DNA from: Streptomyces sp. D2-8
GTDB lineage: Bacteria > Actinomycetota > Actinomycetes > Streptomycetales > Streptomycetaceae
Direction: 5' to 3'
Assembly (NCBI RefSeq): GCF_023184515.1
Contig: NZ_JAAHBP010000037.1
Coordinates: 1 to 35,822, forward strand
DNA length: 35,822 bases
Positions 1-7,868 of the stretch are shown here, in pieces. The translations under genes and the position numbers were made by a program. Positions within the stretch are counted from its first letter, which is position 1. Each line of letters starts with the position of its first letter. The notes under the pieces are model-generated. The model searched no databases. It saw only the letters and a list, made by a program, of their open reading frames with translations, and had not been told where the DNA came from.

Positions 1-90
1 GACCACATCCTGCACTGGTCGACATGGCGCCGCAGACGACAACACCAAGCTCGAGTCAGTCACTACAAACGACGTGGACACAGCCCCTGA
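1..90 (+). CDS. IS701-like transposase, C-terminal end (partial)
   Basis: Frame 1 is open from the window edge to a TGA at 88-90 and reads DHILHWSTWRRRRQHQ followed by ARVSHYKRRG, an Arg/His/Trp-rich tail of the kind that ends actinobacterial IS701/IS4-type DDE transposases. The coding end is followed within 25 bases by an inverted repeat that matches the end found at the other edge of the window. Only about 29 residues are visible, so the family call rests mainly on the matching termini and on the N-terminal fragment at 35752-35822. Confidence 0.6.
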   Translation, partial: DHILHWSTWRRRRQHQARVSHYKRRGHSP

Positions 91-131
91 AAATTGCCCA
101 GCACTCAGAACAAGCACCGTTGCAGTATTAG
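91..131 (+). repeat. Right terminal inverted repeat of IS701-like element
   Basis: Bases 111-127 (caagcaccgttgcagta) are the exact reverse complement of bases 35699-35715, and weaker complementarity continues inward (about 91-110 against 35716-35735). The outer flank here is TTAG; at the other end it is CTAG. Both fit the YTAR target preference known for IS701, but they are not identical. Confidence 0.7.
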
Positions 132-460
132 GGGGATGGAGGAACGCCGAGCGGGTCCGGGCACATGCGACTGCGCTTGACGTTGCGCCTACTCAGCCCG
201 CCTTGCAGTTGCAGACCTCCAGCTGACGGGCCCCCAAAGGTTGTATGCCGCTACGCCTTGCTCAGCGGACGCAGCTGCCCCGGGCCACCTCGCCGTCTCA
301 ACTGTGTGATCGGACTCGGCAGGAGGGCCAACGCCTCCTTCAGAGACAGGGTCGTATCCGCAAAGTCCCGTCGTCCGCCCGGAGGGAGGGCCGCGCGTCG
401 TCTGACGCGTGCTCTCGGCGTGACGGGCGGAGACCCTCGTATGGACGTACTCGCGGCTTC

Positions 461-500
461 GCCCGGTGCGACGCCTGCCGTGCCAGGCGTCGCACCGGGC
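461..500. repeat. 17-bp perfect hairpin inside IS remnant
   Basis: Left arm 461-477 and right arm 484-500 are perfect reverse complements separated by six bases (478-483). There is no T-run on either side. It could be a bidirectional transcription block or the end of a small inserted element. It lies just where the similarity to an IS481 transposase stops. Confidence 0.75.
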
Positions 501-520
501 GGGACTTTGCGGACACGATG

Positions 521-740
521 CAAGCGTTCCGCGGCCCGGCGAAGCGTCCAGTTGTCGTCGCCGGTGCAACGGGCCAGACGCAGCCTGCCGGTCGCGGTCA
601 GCGGGGTATCACGGTGAAACAACGAGGGCCTCCTGGGCATCGGTGCAGACTCCGTAATCCACACCGAACCCAGAGGCCCTCGCCTCGTTCAAGACCCGCT
701 CAAGGCGTGTCGCCTGTCACCAACGTCCCGGGGCAACACA
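521..740 (-). pseudogene. IS481-family transposase remnant (5' end only)
   Basis: On the minus strand, bases 616-521 encode HRDTPLTATGRLRLAR and then WTLRRAAERL, the conserved start of IS481-type transposases (usual form: N/R-x-PLT-x-x-GR-x-RLA, then LRRAAERF). Upstream, bases 740 to about 620 resemble the usual leader of such elements. Directly after AAERL the reading frame becomes low-complexity Pro/Gly/Ala sequence that coincides with the hairpin at 461-500, and no DDE catalytic domain follows. This is a dead fragment. Its outer end abuts the stop codon of the lipoprotein gene at 742. Confidence 0.6.
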
Positions 741-741
741 C

Positions 742-1299
742 CTAGCTGGTTTTCAGTTCGACTTCGCAGTCGAGGGTTTGCGTATAGGCCTGGTCGCCCT
801 GTCGGTAATCGAACCGGCATTGCCGGGTGGTTCCTTGAGGCGGAGAGGTGATCTTCAGTTTGGCGAGGTAGAAGATGTCGCTCTCCGCCCCCGGGGCGAC
901 CCTCACCGGCTTGTCAATATGGTTGGTCAGCCGGGAGAAGTCGGGGGCGTCACCGCCTTCACGTACCAGAAGGGGGATGCCCTCGGTGTCCACCTTGCTG
1001 TAAGCGCCGTACTTCAGCACCTTGATTCCGTGTGGAACGTCGAGCACTGCCACGTCCGTGATCTCGATCGGCCGCGAAGTGGTGTTGGCCGGTACGGGCA
1101 GTGCGAACCACCACGTTTCACCGACCTTCGCATGCTCGGTTCCCACAACGCCGCTGGACTGGGCGCCCTCGTTGGCCAGAGCCCGGCCGGACCTGACCGA
1201 GTCGGTTTGGGACGAGCAGGCACTGAGTGCAACGACAGCAAGTATGGCCAGCAGGCTAGAAGGAGAAGAAAATGCCCGGCTTACCGGAGACCCTGTCAT
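742..1299 (-). CDS. Putative lipoprotein
   Basis: A 185-residue protein begins with MTGSPVSRAF, continues with a hydrophobic segment, and has a lipobox (ALSAC, Cys near residue 28), so it is probably exported and anchored to the outer face of the membrane. The start at 1299 was chosen because it gives a proper lipoprotein signal and has GGGGGAAG just upstream. It overlaps the end of the preceding secreted-protein gene by 44 bases, which suggests coupled translation and a joint role. The mature part contains ETWWFALPVPAN, followed by a domain probably of beta type ending in a Cys-containing CEVELKTS. I do not recognise a catalytic domain; function unknown. Confidence 0.8.
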   Translation of the reverse strand: MTGSPVSRAFSSPSSLLAILAVVALSACSSQTDSVRSGRALANEGAQSSGVVGTEHAKVGETWWFALPVPANTTSRPIEITDVAVLDVPHGIKVLKYGAYSKVDTEGIPLLVREGGDAPDFSRLTNHIDKPVRVAPGAESDIFYLAKLKITSPPQGTTRQCRFDYRQGDQAYTQTLDCEVELKTS

Positions 1300-3520
1300 T
1301 CTTCCCCCAGATGTCGTGCCGTCCCGACTTCGTCCCCGCGGTGATGCGCTGCTTGTGTTCCCTGTCGAGCTGGGTGGAGGCGCCCAGGGTGACACTGAAG
1401 GCGCTGACCGCACCGGACCACTTGATGCTTCGGTTCTTGGAAAGCTGGAAGTAGGCTCCGCGTTCCACGTAGGCGCGATGGGACTTCGGGGAGTTGTAAT
1501 AGGCGGTCATGCCGTCTTTGTTGCGCACGTCCTTGCCGTATTTGCCGGTGGCTCCGCCAGCGGGGACATGATACTTCCCGGCCCGAATCTTGTACTGCGT
1601 GAAGGTGTTGCCACCACCGCACTTCCAGGTCATCTTGATCTTCTTGTACTGGATGGGCACCTTCCACTGCTTGGCGAAGTGCGGCCCTCGGTTGGTGTAT
1701 CCGGTAGTGACGGACATCGAGGAACCGAGCGTCGCCGAGCCCTGGATCGACCAGTTCGAACCCGTCTTCACCGCGACCTCCACGTTGGAGGCAAGCTTTT
1801 GGTCGTAGTCCACGCTGGCTTTGGCGTCCCAGTGAGCATGGCCTTCGGCGACGGTCGTGTAATAGGTCTTCTTATCGATGACCTTTTCACTGGTCTTGTC
1901 ACATCCGCCGTCGTACGGCTCTATGGACAACCGCTTCGTGTCCACCCCACCAACGACGTAGGGGTCAGCAGTGGGGAGATCGCCGGAGTCGCTCTGCCAC
2001 GTGGGCAGGGGGCTGTCGCCGAGAGTGTCCTGCGCCATGGCCTCCTGATGCGCGCTCCAGCTTTGGGCATACTCTTGTTCGGTCGGCTCCGGTGCGGTGT
2101 CCTCGGTGAGGGGGAGAACCGGCGACGGCTTCGCGGAGTCCTCCGCCGCAGTTGCCACCAGTGCCTGAGCGGTGATGGGCGCGGTTGCTGGCGCTGCGGT
2201 CACGTGGTCCACACCACGCATCGGCACGCCGGTGGACGTTCTTCCCATAACGCTGGCCATGGCGTTGACGGCTCCGCCGTTCTCAGCGGCCGCGGTGCTG
2301 ACGGAGGCGGGAAGCGTGGTCGGGAGAGTGAGCTTCCACGTGCCGTCTGCCGCCGTGGTTGCGGTACCCAGGGTGGTCAGCTGGGTTTCCGTATCGCTTT
2401 CGTCTGTGACGTTGTTGGCCTCCACTCGAACGGTCATGCCGGCGGCCGGCCGACCGTCGCCCAGGACGAACTTGCCGGAGAATTGTCCCGGGCTTACGGG
2501 AGCAGGGTCTGGGGTGTCGTCTGTAGCGGCTGCTGGAGGAGCCTCGGTTTCCGTCGGCATGCTGCCGAGAACAGGCTTGGTATCCGGCGCATCAATCAGG
2601 CACGAGGCGGTATCGGCGAACACGTCACCGTACAGGCCGGTCATGACATCGTCGTTGGCCAGGGCCAGCGCTGCGGTTCCGGTGTAGCTTCTGACGATGC
2701 CGGAGTAGTCCTTCGCGCTGGTTGCCGTGTAGACGGAGCCCGGCCCCGGACTCCATCCGTTGACCGCGTCGGTCAGGCCCGAGGCGAGGAGAATGCCGCT
2801 GTCTGGGAGGACTGGTGCGGTTCCCTCCTCGCGGTAATCCCAAGCGCGGATCTCTCCGTCCTTCAGTGTGAAGATCCGATTTCCGGCCGCCCAGACATCG
2901 TCGGCGTTCTTGAATGCGAGGACGGCTGGTCTGCCGAACGGCAGTGTACCGAGCAGGCTCACGGCTCCTGCTCCGGTGGCCGGGTCGCTCTGCTTGAACA
3001 CCTCGAGCTTGCCGCCCTCATGGACGGAGAAGATGCGGCTGCCGTTGGACCAGACCCGCTTGCGGGTGGTCCAGTTCGCGTCGTACGTGCGCGCGGGCGT
3101 CAGCAAGCTTCCACCGGTGTCGGTCTTGTCCTTGTAGGACTTCAGGACGCCGTCATTGGTGATCTCGTAAATTGAGCCCTGACCACCAGTGAACACGCGG
3201 CTACCATAAGGGATTCGCGCTGTCTTGCCGGTGTCGAGCATCGTTCCGTTGGCATCGCCGTTCTTAGGGTCCCAGTCCACGTACTTTCGCAGAAGACGCG
3301 GCTTGGCGACGTTGGTCCACCCAGTGCCGGGGGTCACCTCCATCACGTAGGTGGCAACCTGACTCCGGCACGACTCGGCGGCCTGCGCGACGGGGGTGAA
3401 AAACGGGCTCGGGATCGTGATCCCGCCCGCGAGGAGAGCCGTCAGAGTGGCGGCGTGCACCGCTAGCCGACTGCGGCGGGCAGGGGGCGCCCCCTGTGGA
3501 TGTCGATGAGTCACCAGCAT
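1256..3520 (-). CDS. Secreted protein with tachylectin-like propeller and Ig-like linker
   Basis: About 754 residues. The N-terminus has a basic stretch (RRSRLAVH), a hydrophobic core and an AQA-A cleavage site, so it is exported. Residues about 45-260 show repeated segments with W and GxG motifs (YGSRVFTGGQGSIYEI, NGSRIFSVHEGGKLEVF, AGNRIFTLKDGEIRAWDY), typical of a tachylectin-2-like beta-propeller that binds sugars or surfaces. Residues about 300-400 resemble a carboxypeptidase-regulatory/Ig-like fold (GRPAAGMTVRVEANN). The C-terminal third is Lys/Tyr-rich with paired cysteines. The start could be ATG 3520 or GTG 3514; GGAAGGAC lies just upstream and spacing slightly favours the GTG. It is co-transcribed with the overlapping lipoprotein gene. 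Exact role unknown; it does not look like part of the metabolite cluster. Confidence 0.8.
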   Translation of the reverse strand: MLVTHRHPQGAPPARRSRLAVHAATLTALLAGGITIPSPFFTPVAQAAESCRSQVATYVMEVTPGTGWTNVAKPRLLRKYVDWDPKNGDANGTMLDTGKTARIPYGSRVFTGGQGSIYEITNDGVLKSYKDKTDTGGSLLTPARTYDANWTTRKRVWSNGSRIFSVHEGGKLEVFKQSDPATGAGAVSLLGTLPFGRPAVLAFKNADDVWAAGNRIFTLKDGEIRAWDYREEGTAPVLPDSGILLASGLTDAVNGWSPGPGSVYTATSAKDYSGIVRSYTGTAALALANDDVMTGLYGDVFADTASCLIDAPDTKPVLGSMPTETEAPPAAATDDTPDPAPVSPGQFSGKFVLGDGRPAAGMTVRVEANNVTDESDTETQLTTLGTATTAADGTWKLTLPTTLPASVSTAAAENGGAVNAMASVMGRTSTGVPMRGVDHVTAAPATAPITAQALVATAAEDSAKPSPVLPLTEDTAPEPTEQEYAQSWSAHQEAMAQDTLGDSPLPTWQSDSGDLPTADPYVVGGVDTKRLSIEPYDGGCDKTSEKVIDKKTYYTTVAEGHAHWDAKASVDYDQKLASNVEVAVKTGSNWSIQGSATLGSSMSVTTGYTNRGPHFAKQWKVPIQYKKIKMTWKCGGGNTFTQYKIRAGKYHVPAGGATGKYGKDVRNKDGMTAYYNSPKSHRAYVERGAYFQLSKNRSIKWSGAVSAFSVTLGASTQLDREHKQRITAGTKSGRHDIWGKNDRVSGKPGIFFSF

Positions 3521-3562
3521 GTCCTTCCAATGCACCGACCGGGCCCCACCCTCTTGACGCAC

Positions 3563-4180
3563 ACCGCTGGCCTACGGCCCCCAGGCGTAGCAGGTGTTGA
3601 CCCGACCCCTCGAACCCGTGTCCGAGTGGATGCGAACAGTAACGCGCGGGTGATCAATGCAGACAGGCATGCAGTGGAGCTGGCTGGAAGCCACCGCTCC
3701 CGGCATGTGTCGAATTCAGGGGGGTAAACCTGGCAAATGGCACGCTTGAGGCCGTGGATAACCCGTGTAGGAGGTGTGAAGAGCGAATGATGTTGACTGG
3801 TTTCCAACACCCAGAAGCTCAAGAGAGTCTCAACAACTTCCCAGGTCAGTCGCCTAATGATGCGGATCGGCCAGCGGCACCTCACCCCTATCGACCATCG
3901 GCCGCCAGCCAGCAGTAGGCGTGCGAGGAACCAGCGGCCCGTTGCCCTTTGTCTCAACCGGCGCGGCCTCGGCCGGTACGCCCCCTATGACGCTCCCGCA
4001 GCAGCCTGCGACTTCACCCAAGCTGCAAAGGGAACCTCCGCGAGGCGGGCGCCTTGCGGGCCGTGCTGCGTGTAGCGCTGGCCCGTACGGGGCAGCGGGG
4101 CGAGCGGCTAACTCTGCACATCGACGGCTGGTCCGTGCTGGAGGCGGCGGCAGCCGCTCGAGCCGTGGGCGCCTCCCAGG
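3563..4180. other. Intergenic stretch without a recognisable gene
   Basis: Divergent spacer between the secreted-protein gene (leftward) and the plasmid-derived fragments (rightward). Several short open frames exist on both strands, but none shows conserved motifs or coherent codon bias along its length. The part near 4040-4190 reads as a partial open frame (RVALARTGQRGERLTLHID) ending in a stop at about 4186, possibly the ruined front of the polymerase gene that follows. I saw no tRNA, CRISPR or clear terminator here. Confidence 0.5.
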
Positions 4181-4544
4181 GCCCGTAGCTCGCATCCCGG
4201 TCACACGACTCGCGCCTCGCTTCTGCGACAGCCTCACCCCGCAGTTCGCTGGCGGCGCCACCGGGGCCAGGGCTCGACGCCTGCCCGAGCCCTCTGCCCA
4301 CGACGACGACCTGCGCACCGTCGTCTACCGGCTGATGGACGCCGCCGGTCTCCAGTGCGGCCGGCTCACCAGCCTGACGCGGAAAGGGGAGTATCTGATC
4401 GACGCCGACCAGGTCACCGAGCAGATCAGCCTTGACACCGCCCGCGAAGCCCGTCTGATCGCCGAGGCGGCCGTCGACGGCGTCCGCGACAAGTTCGACC
4501 CCGGCATCATCGGCCCGGCCGCCGCCCTGCGCCGCGCCTCATGA
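4181..4544 (+). pseudogene. Y-family DNA polymerase (DinB/ImpB-like), C-terminal remnant
   Basis: The open frame contains RRLPEPSAHDDDLRT, YRLMDAAGLQ, RLTSLTRKGEYL and AREARLIAEAAVDGVRDKF, then ends GPAAALRRAS. From memory of the family this is the little-finger domain and tail of plasmid- or chromosome-borne Y-family translesion polymerases. The palm and fingers with their catalytic carboxylates are absent; upstream sequence in frame (before about 4230) is low-complexity and not related. It is therefore a 5'-truncated relic. Its TGA overlaps the ATG of the next small gene, the intact arrangement expected of the original operon. Confidence 0.55.
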
Positions 4545-4801
4545 ACCGCCTGGACACCACCACAGGCGTCCTGGTCCACCGCAACCAGACCCACCACCTC
4601 GACCTCGCCGGCCGGACAGCCGCGGACATCCTCACCGCCGTCTTCCACACCGTCCCCGAGGGCGTGGAACGGATCTACATCACCGCAGGCGCCCCCTGGC
4701 ACCGCGATGCCAACCGCTACCCCTACCTGCGCGACGCCGTCTCCGCCTGGCTGAACGCCCCCACCCCCGGCTGGCGCACCGACACCGGCCGTCGGCCGTG
4801 A
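4541..4801 (+). CDS. Small conserved-looking hypothetical protein
   Basis: An 86-residue protein starting MNRLDTTTGVLVHRNQTHHL, with a compact mixed alpha/beta look and no signal peptide or membrane segment. The ATG overlaps the TGA of the polymerase remnant (ATGA), and the next gene starts four bases after its stop, so the three form an operon-like block. It probably belongs to the same plasmid or integrative-element module as the polymerase. Function not recognised. Confidence 0.6.
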   Translation: MNRLDTTTGVLVHRNQTHHLDLAGRTAADILTAVFHTVPEGVERIYITAGAPWHRDANRYPYLRDAVSAWLNAPTPGWRTDTGRRP

Positions 4802-4805
4802 CCGC

Positions 4806-5822
4806 ATGGCTGGGCACTTCGTCCACGCCCGCTTCCCCGTCGGCCGCTACCAGCGCGAACACGGCGAACACCACGTGGAGATCCGCTCGGTGGGGGAGTG
4901 GTTAGACGTCGACGGAGACGACCCCGCCACCGTCCGCGACGCCTTCGTGCTCCTGTGGCAGGCCCTGCGCCGCCACTGGCTCGATGCCGTCGTCATGGGT
5001 TCCCCCTTCCCGACCGGCCGCGACCTGTGGACCCGCACGATCCCCACTCGCGGCCAGTACGCCGAAGGCTTCCCCGTGCTGTCAGAGGAGCTGCGTGGCC
5101 TGCTGCACGCCACCGCCGGACAAGGCCGCAACGAACTCATCACTCCACCCCGCGTACCCCACCAGCTGCCCCAGCTCGTGGAGTACGACCGCACCTTCGC
5201 CTACGCCAAACACACCTGGAAATCCCCCGTCGGCACTCCCCGCCGCATCACCGCCACCACGTTCGCCGCCTGGTCGCAGAAGGAGCAGATGCGCGCCCTG
5301 TACGGGTGCGGGCACTGGCAAGTCTGCGTGACCGTCCCCAACACCTGGAACCACGTCGGCCTTCTCCCGGCTCCCGCGCCCGGAGACCGCGCCCGCTGTG
5401 ACAACGCACTGCCCGGCGCTCCCCGCCAGGTCGGCTGCGTGAACGTTCAGGCCGTGCCGGTGATCAGCTACAGCCTGACCGGGCCGTGGCCGGAGATCGC
5501 CAAGCACATCAAGGACGCCCAGGCCACCGGCCTGCCGGGCAAGTACGGCACGACGAACTACCTGACCCGCCTCACCGACCGCAGGAAGAAGAAGGAGAAC
5601 CGGGAGAAGGCGTGCCCGTCGAGCCTTCAGCGCCCGCCGGGCAAGTCCTGCGACGAGTACCCCTTCGCCAGCACCTGGCAGGGCGCCAAACACAGCGGCG
5701 GTGATTTCAGCCGCCGCATGGTCAAGGCCAGGCAGAACACCGACGCCGGCAAGGCCCTCAAGGGCTTCTACACCTACAGCCGCGTCCTGGAAGGGGACCG
5801 GTTCCTGGTATGGATCAGGTAG
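4806..5822 (+). CDS. Chimeric protein: plasmid-type N-terminus fused to NucA/NucB nuclease domain
   Basis: A 338-residue open frame made of two unlike parts. Residues 1 to about 192 (MAGHFVHARFPVGRYQREHG onward) look like a conserved protein of actinobacterial plasmids of unknown function. From about residue 196 (ARCDNALPG, near base 5391) to the end it matches the NucA/NucB deoxyribonuclease domain: KACPSSL, GKSCDEYPFASTWQGAK, GDFSRRMV, and a closing FYTYSRVLEGDRFLVWI. CDEYPFA carries the expected catalytic-region Asp/Glu. NucA/NucB domains usually sit behind a secretion signal or at the C-terminus of polymorphic toxins; here no signal peptide is seen. The fusion may be an accidental recombination product or a toxin donor tail. 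The following gene could be its immunity partner. Confidence 0.65.
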   Translation: MAGHFVHARFPVGRYQREHGEHHVEIRSVGEWLDVDGDDPATVRDAFVLLWQALRRHWLDAVVMGSPFPTGRDLWTRTIPTRGQYAEGFPVLSEELRGLLHATAGQGRNELITPPRVPHQLPQLVEYDRTFAYAKHTWKSPVGTPRRITATTFAAWSQKEQMRALYGCGHWQVCVTVPNTWNHVGLLPAPAPGDRARCDNALPGAPRQVGCVNVQAVPVISYSLTGPWPEIAKHIKDAQATGLPGKYGTTNYLTRLTDRRKKKENREKACPSSLQRPPGKSCDEYPFASTWQGAKHSGGDFSRRMVKARQNTDAGKALKGFYTYSRVLEGDRFLVWIR

Positions 5823-5832
5823 ACCCCGCCAG

Positions 5833-6456
5833 ATGAGACCAGACGAGGCCACCGTGAACGAGCCAGCCCCTCCAGGCACCACCCTGGTGCACGCGGAGTA
5901 CCACCTCTTCCAGATCACGGACCCACAAGGGCCTGCGACCGACGACCTCGATGCAAGCCACACCGGCCTGGTTTCCGCCGATGGCGGAGCCATCGAGGTG
6001 ACCACCGGGATTCACACCGGAGACGTCCACGTCACGGTCGAGCCGCACTCCCAGCGGCCCGACCCTGACCCGGGCTGGGAGGAGATCGCTGAGATCTCAT
6101 GCGACTCTCCCTCCGGGGAACTGCTCGTGACGTCCTTCAGGGACGATCCGGCGGATCTGCCCTCGCTGGCCTCCCAGGGCCCCGGCTCATACCGGCTGCG
6201 CGTCCACGCGCGCGGCCGGGACAGGGCCGTCGACCAGACCATGGTGGACGAAGCCGTGGAGTCGTACCTGATCCAGAGCTGGCCCGCCGCACACCAGGAC
6301 GCTCTCCTGGTACAGGCGACAGACACCTACGGTGCCCAGGTACGAGCCCAGCCGGCTAACGACACCATCGTCATCGACCACGAGGACTCACTGGACACCC
6401 CGTCCGGCCGGGAACGCGACATCCTGCACCGGGCTGAACGCGGCGACTACTCCTGA
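5833..6456 (+). CDS. Hypothetical protein, candidate immunity partner of NucA/NucB domain
   Basis: A 207-residue acidic soluble protein (starts MRPDEATVNEPAPPGTTLVH) with no signal peptide. The ATG at 5833 lies 11 bases after the stop of the nuclease chimera, so the two are probably co-translated. NucA-type nucleases are commonly followed by an inhibitor (ComJ in Bacillus; diverse immunity proteins in polymorphic toxin systems). The size, acidity and position fit that role, but I cannot recognise a named immunity family. Its last 69 bases overlap, on the other strand, the 3' extension of cysN. Confidence 0.6.
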   Translation: MRPDEATVNEPAPPGTTLVHAEYHLFQITDPQGPATDDLDASHTGLVSADGGAIEVTTGIHTGDVHVTVEPHSQRPDPDPGWEEIAEISCDSPSGELLVTSFRDDPADLPSLASQGPGSYRLRVHARGRDRAVDQTMVDEAVESYLIQSWPAAHQDALLVQATDTYGAQVRAQPANDTIVIDHEDSLDTPSGRERDILHRAERGDYS

Positions 6457-7866
6457 CCCGCGATCATGCGCGCCTTCGGTTGGGGCGGCCGTGCCGCCCC
6501 AACCGAAGGCGCTGGGTGACCTGGTAGCAGGCGCGCACGGCTGGACTGCCGTACCACAGGGCAACGGTGCGCGGTACGGCCCGGTCGTGAACGGCTCCCC
6601 CGCCATGCATGCCGCCAGCGTCGTGCCGTCGGACGGGTCGATCAGAAGGAACGAGCCGGTGTGCCGGGAGTCGGCGTAGGAGTCGAGGGCGAGCGGTTCC
6701 GCGGTGCGCAGCTTGATGTGGCCGATGTCGTTGGCGACCAGCTGTCCCGGTTCGGGGTGCTGGGAGAGGTCGTCGAGGGTGAGCCGCGACGGGATCGCCT
6801 CGACGATCGCCTTGACGGTGCGGGTGGTGTGCCGGAGCAGCAGCCGCTGGCCGACGGTGAGCGGGGTGTCGGCGACGTGGCAGGCGGTCGCCTCGACCTC
6901 CTTGGTGAGGCGGGGGGACTGCGAGCCTGCGGTGATCATGTCGCCGCGGCCGACGTCGATCTCGTCGGCAAGCCGGACGCTGAGGGAGGAGCCTGCGGAC
7001 ACGGCGTCGGCGGGCCGGCCGAGGACGTCGAGGGCGGTGATGGTGGTGGTGCGGCCGGAGGGCTGCACGGTGACCGTGTCGCCGACCTGGAGGCGGCCTG
7101 TGAGCAGTTGTCCGGCGTAGTGGCGTTCCCCGTCGTGGCGGATGACCATCTGGACGGGGAAGCGGGAGGGCCGGCTCGTGGCGTCGTCGGCGAGCTGGAC
7201 GGCTTCGAGGTGTTCCAGGATGGTGGGGCCGCCGTACCAGCCCATGTGGGCGGAGGCCGCCACGACGTTGTCGCCGACGAGGGCGGAGATCGGGATGGCG
7301 GTGACATCAGGGATGCCGAGGTCGGTGGCGAGGGTGGTGAAATCCTCGGTGACGGCGGCGAAGACGGGCTCGCGGTAGCCGACCAGGTCCATCTTGTTCA
7401 CCGCGAGGACGACGTGCGGCACGCGGAGGAGGGCGGCGATGGCGGCATGCCGACGGGTCTGTTCGACGACGCCTTTGCGGGCGTCGACCAGGATGACAGT
7501 GAGTTCGGCCGTGGAGGCGCCGGTGACCATGTTGCGGGTGTACTGCACGTGGCCGGGGGTGTCGGCGAGGATGAACCGGCGCCGGGGCGTGGCGAAGTAG
7601 CGGTAGGCGACGTCGATGGTGATGCCCTGTTCGCGTTCGGCGCGCAGGCCGTCGGTGAGCAGTGCGAGGTCCGGGCCTTCGAGGCCGCGGCCGCGGGAGG
7701 CGTTCTCCACGGCCTCCATCTGGTCGGCGAGGACGGACTTGGAGTCGTGGAGCAGCCGTCCGACGAGGGTGGACTTGCCGTCGTCGACGGAGCCGGCGGT
7801 GGCGAAGCGCAGCAGGGTGGTGGCCGTGAGGCCGTCCGCTTCGGCGGCGGTGGTGTGGATGGTCAT
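6388..7866 (-). CDS. cysN: Sulfate adenylyltransferase large subunit (GTPase)
   Basis: A 492-residue CysN: the GTP-driven subunit that, with CysD, makes adenosine 5'-phosphosulfate from ATP and sulfate. It shows G1 AGSVDDGKST (about residues 25-34), G2/G3 AEREQGITID and DTPGH, and G4 NKMD, followed by the elongation-factor-like beta-barrel domains. The ATG at 7866 follows the cysD stop by two bases. The family fold ends near GTTLAACMAGE; the remaining 68 residues (from about base 6594 down) are low-complexity, include the translation of a 20-bp hairpin and run into the convergent gene, so the native stop seems to be lost. Together with cysD and cysC it supplies PAPS for the cluster's sulfotransferase. 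Confidence 0.93.
   Translation of the reverse strand: MTIHTTAAEADGLTATTLLRFATAGSVDDGKSTLVGRLLHDSKSVLADQMEAVENASRGRGLEGPDLALLTDGLRAEREQGITIDVAYRYFATPRRRFILADTPGHVQYTRNMVTGASTAELTVILVDARKGVVEQTRRHAAIAALLRVPHVVLAVNKMDLVGYREPVFAAVTEDFTTLATDLGIPDVTAIPISALVGDNVVAASAHMGWYGGPTILEHLEAVQLADDATSRPSRFPVQMVIRHDGERHYAGQLLTGRLQVGDTVTVQPSGRTTTITALDVLGRPADAVSAGSSLSVRLADEIDVGRGDMITAGSQSPRLTKEVEATACHVADTPLTVGQRLLLRHTTRTVKAIVEAIPSRLTLDDLSQHPEPGQLVANDIGHIKLRTAEPLALDSYADSRHTGSFLLIDPSDGTTLAACMAGEPFTTGPYRAPLPCGTAVQPCAPATRSPSAFGWGGTAAPTEGAHDRGSGVVAAFSPVQDVAFPAGRGVQ
6470..6512. terminator. 20-bp perfect hairpin between convergent genes
   Basis: Arms 6470-6489 and 6493-6512 are perfect reverse complements with a three-base loop (cgt). 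The hairpin lies 14 bases after the stop of the rightward gene (6456) and would serve as a bidirectional, T-less terminator of the type frequent in Streptomyces. Oddly, it is translated in the extended cysN frame. Confidence 0.75.
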
Positions 7867-7868
7867 CG

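Noticed and set aside
1022..3175. Plus-strand open frame of about 717 codons
   Set aside because: Antisense to the secreted propeller protein, which has a signal peptide and domain structure; the plus frame has none.
3854..4318. Minus-strand open frame of about 154 codons
   Set aside because: No conserved motif; composition is Arg/Ala/Pro-rich and it is antisense to the polymerase remnant's upstream region.
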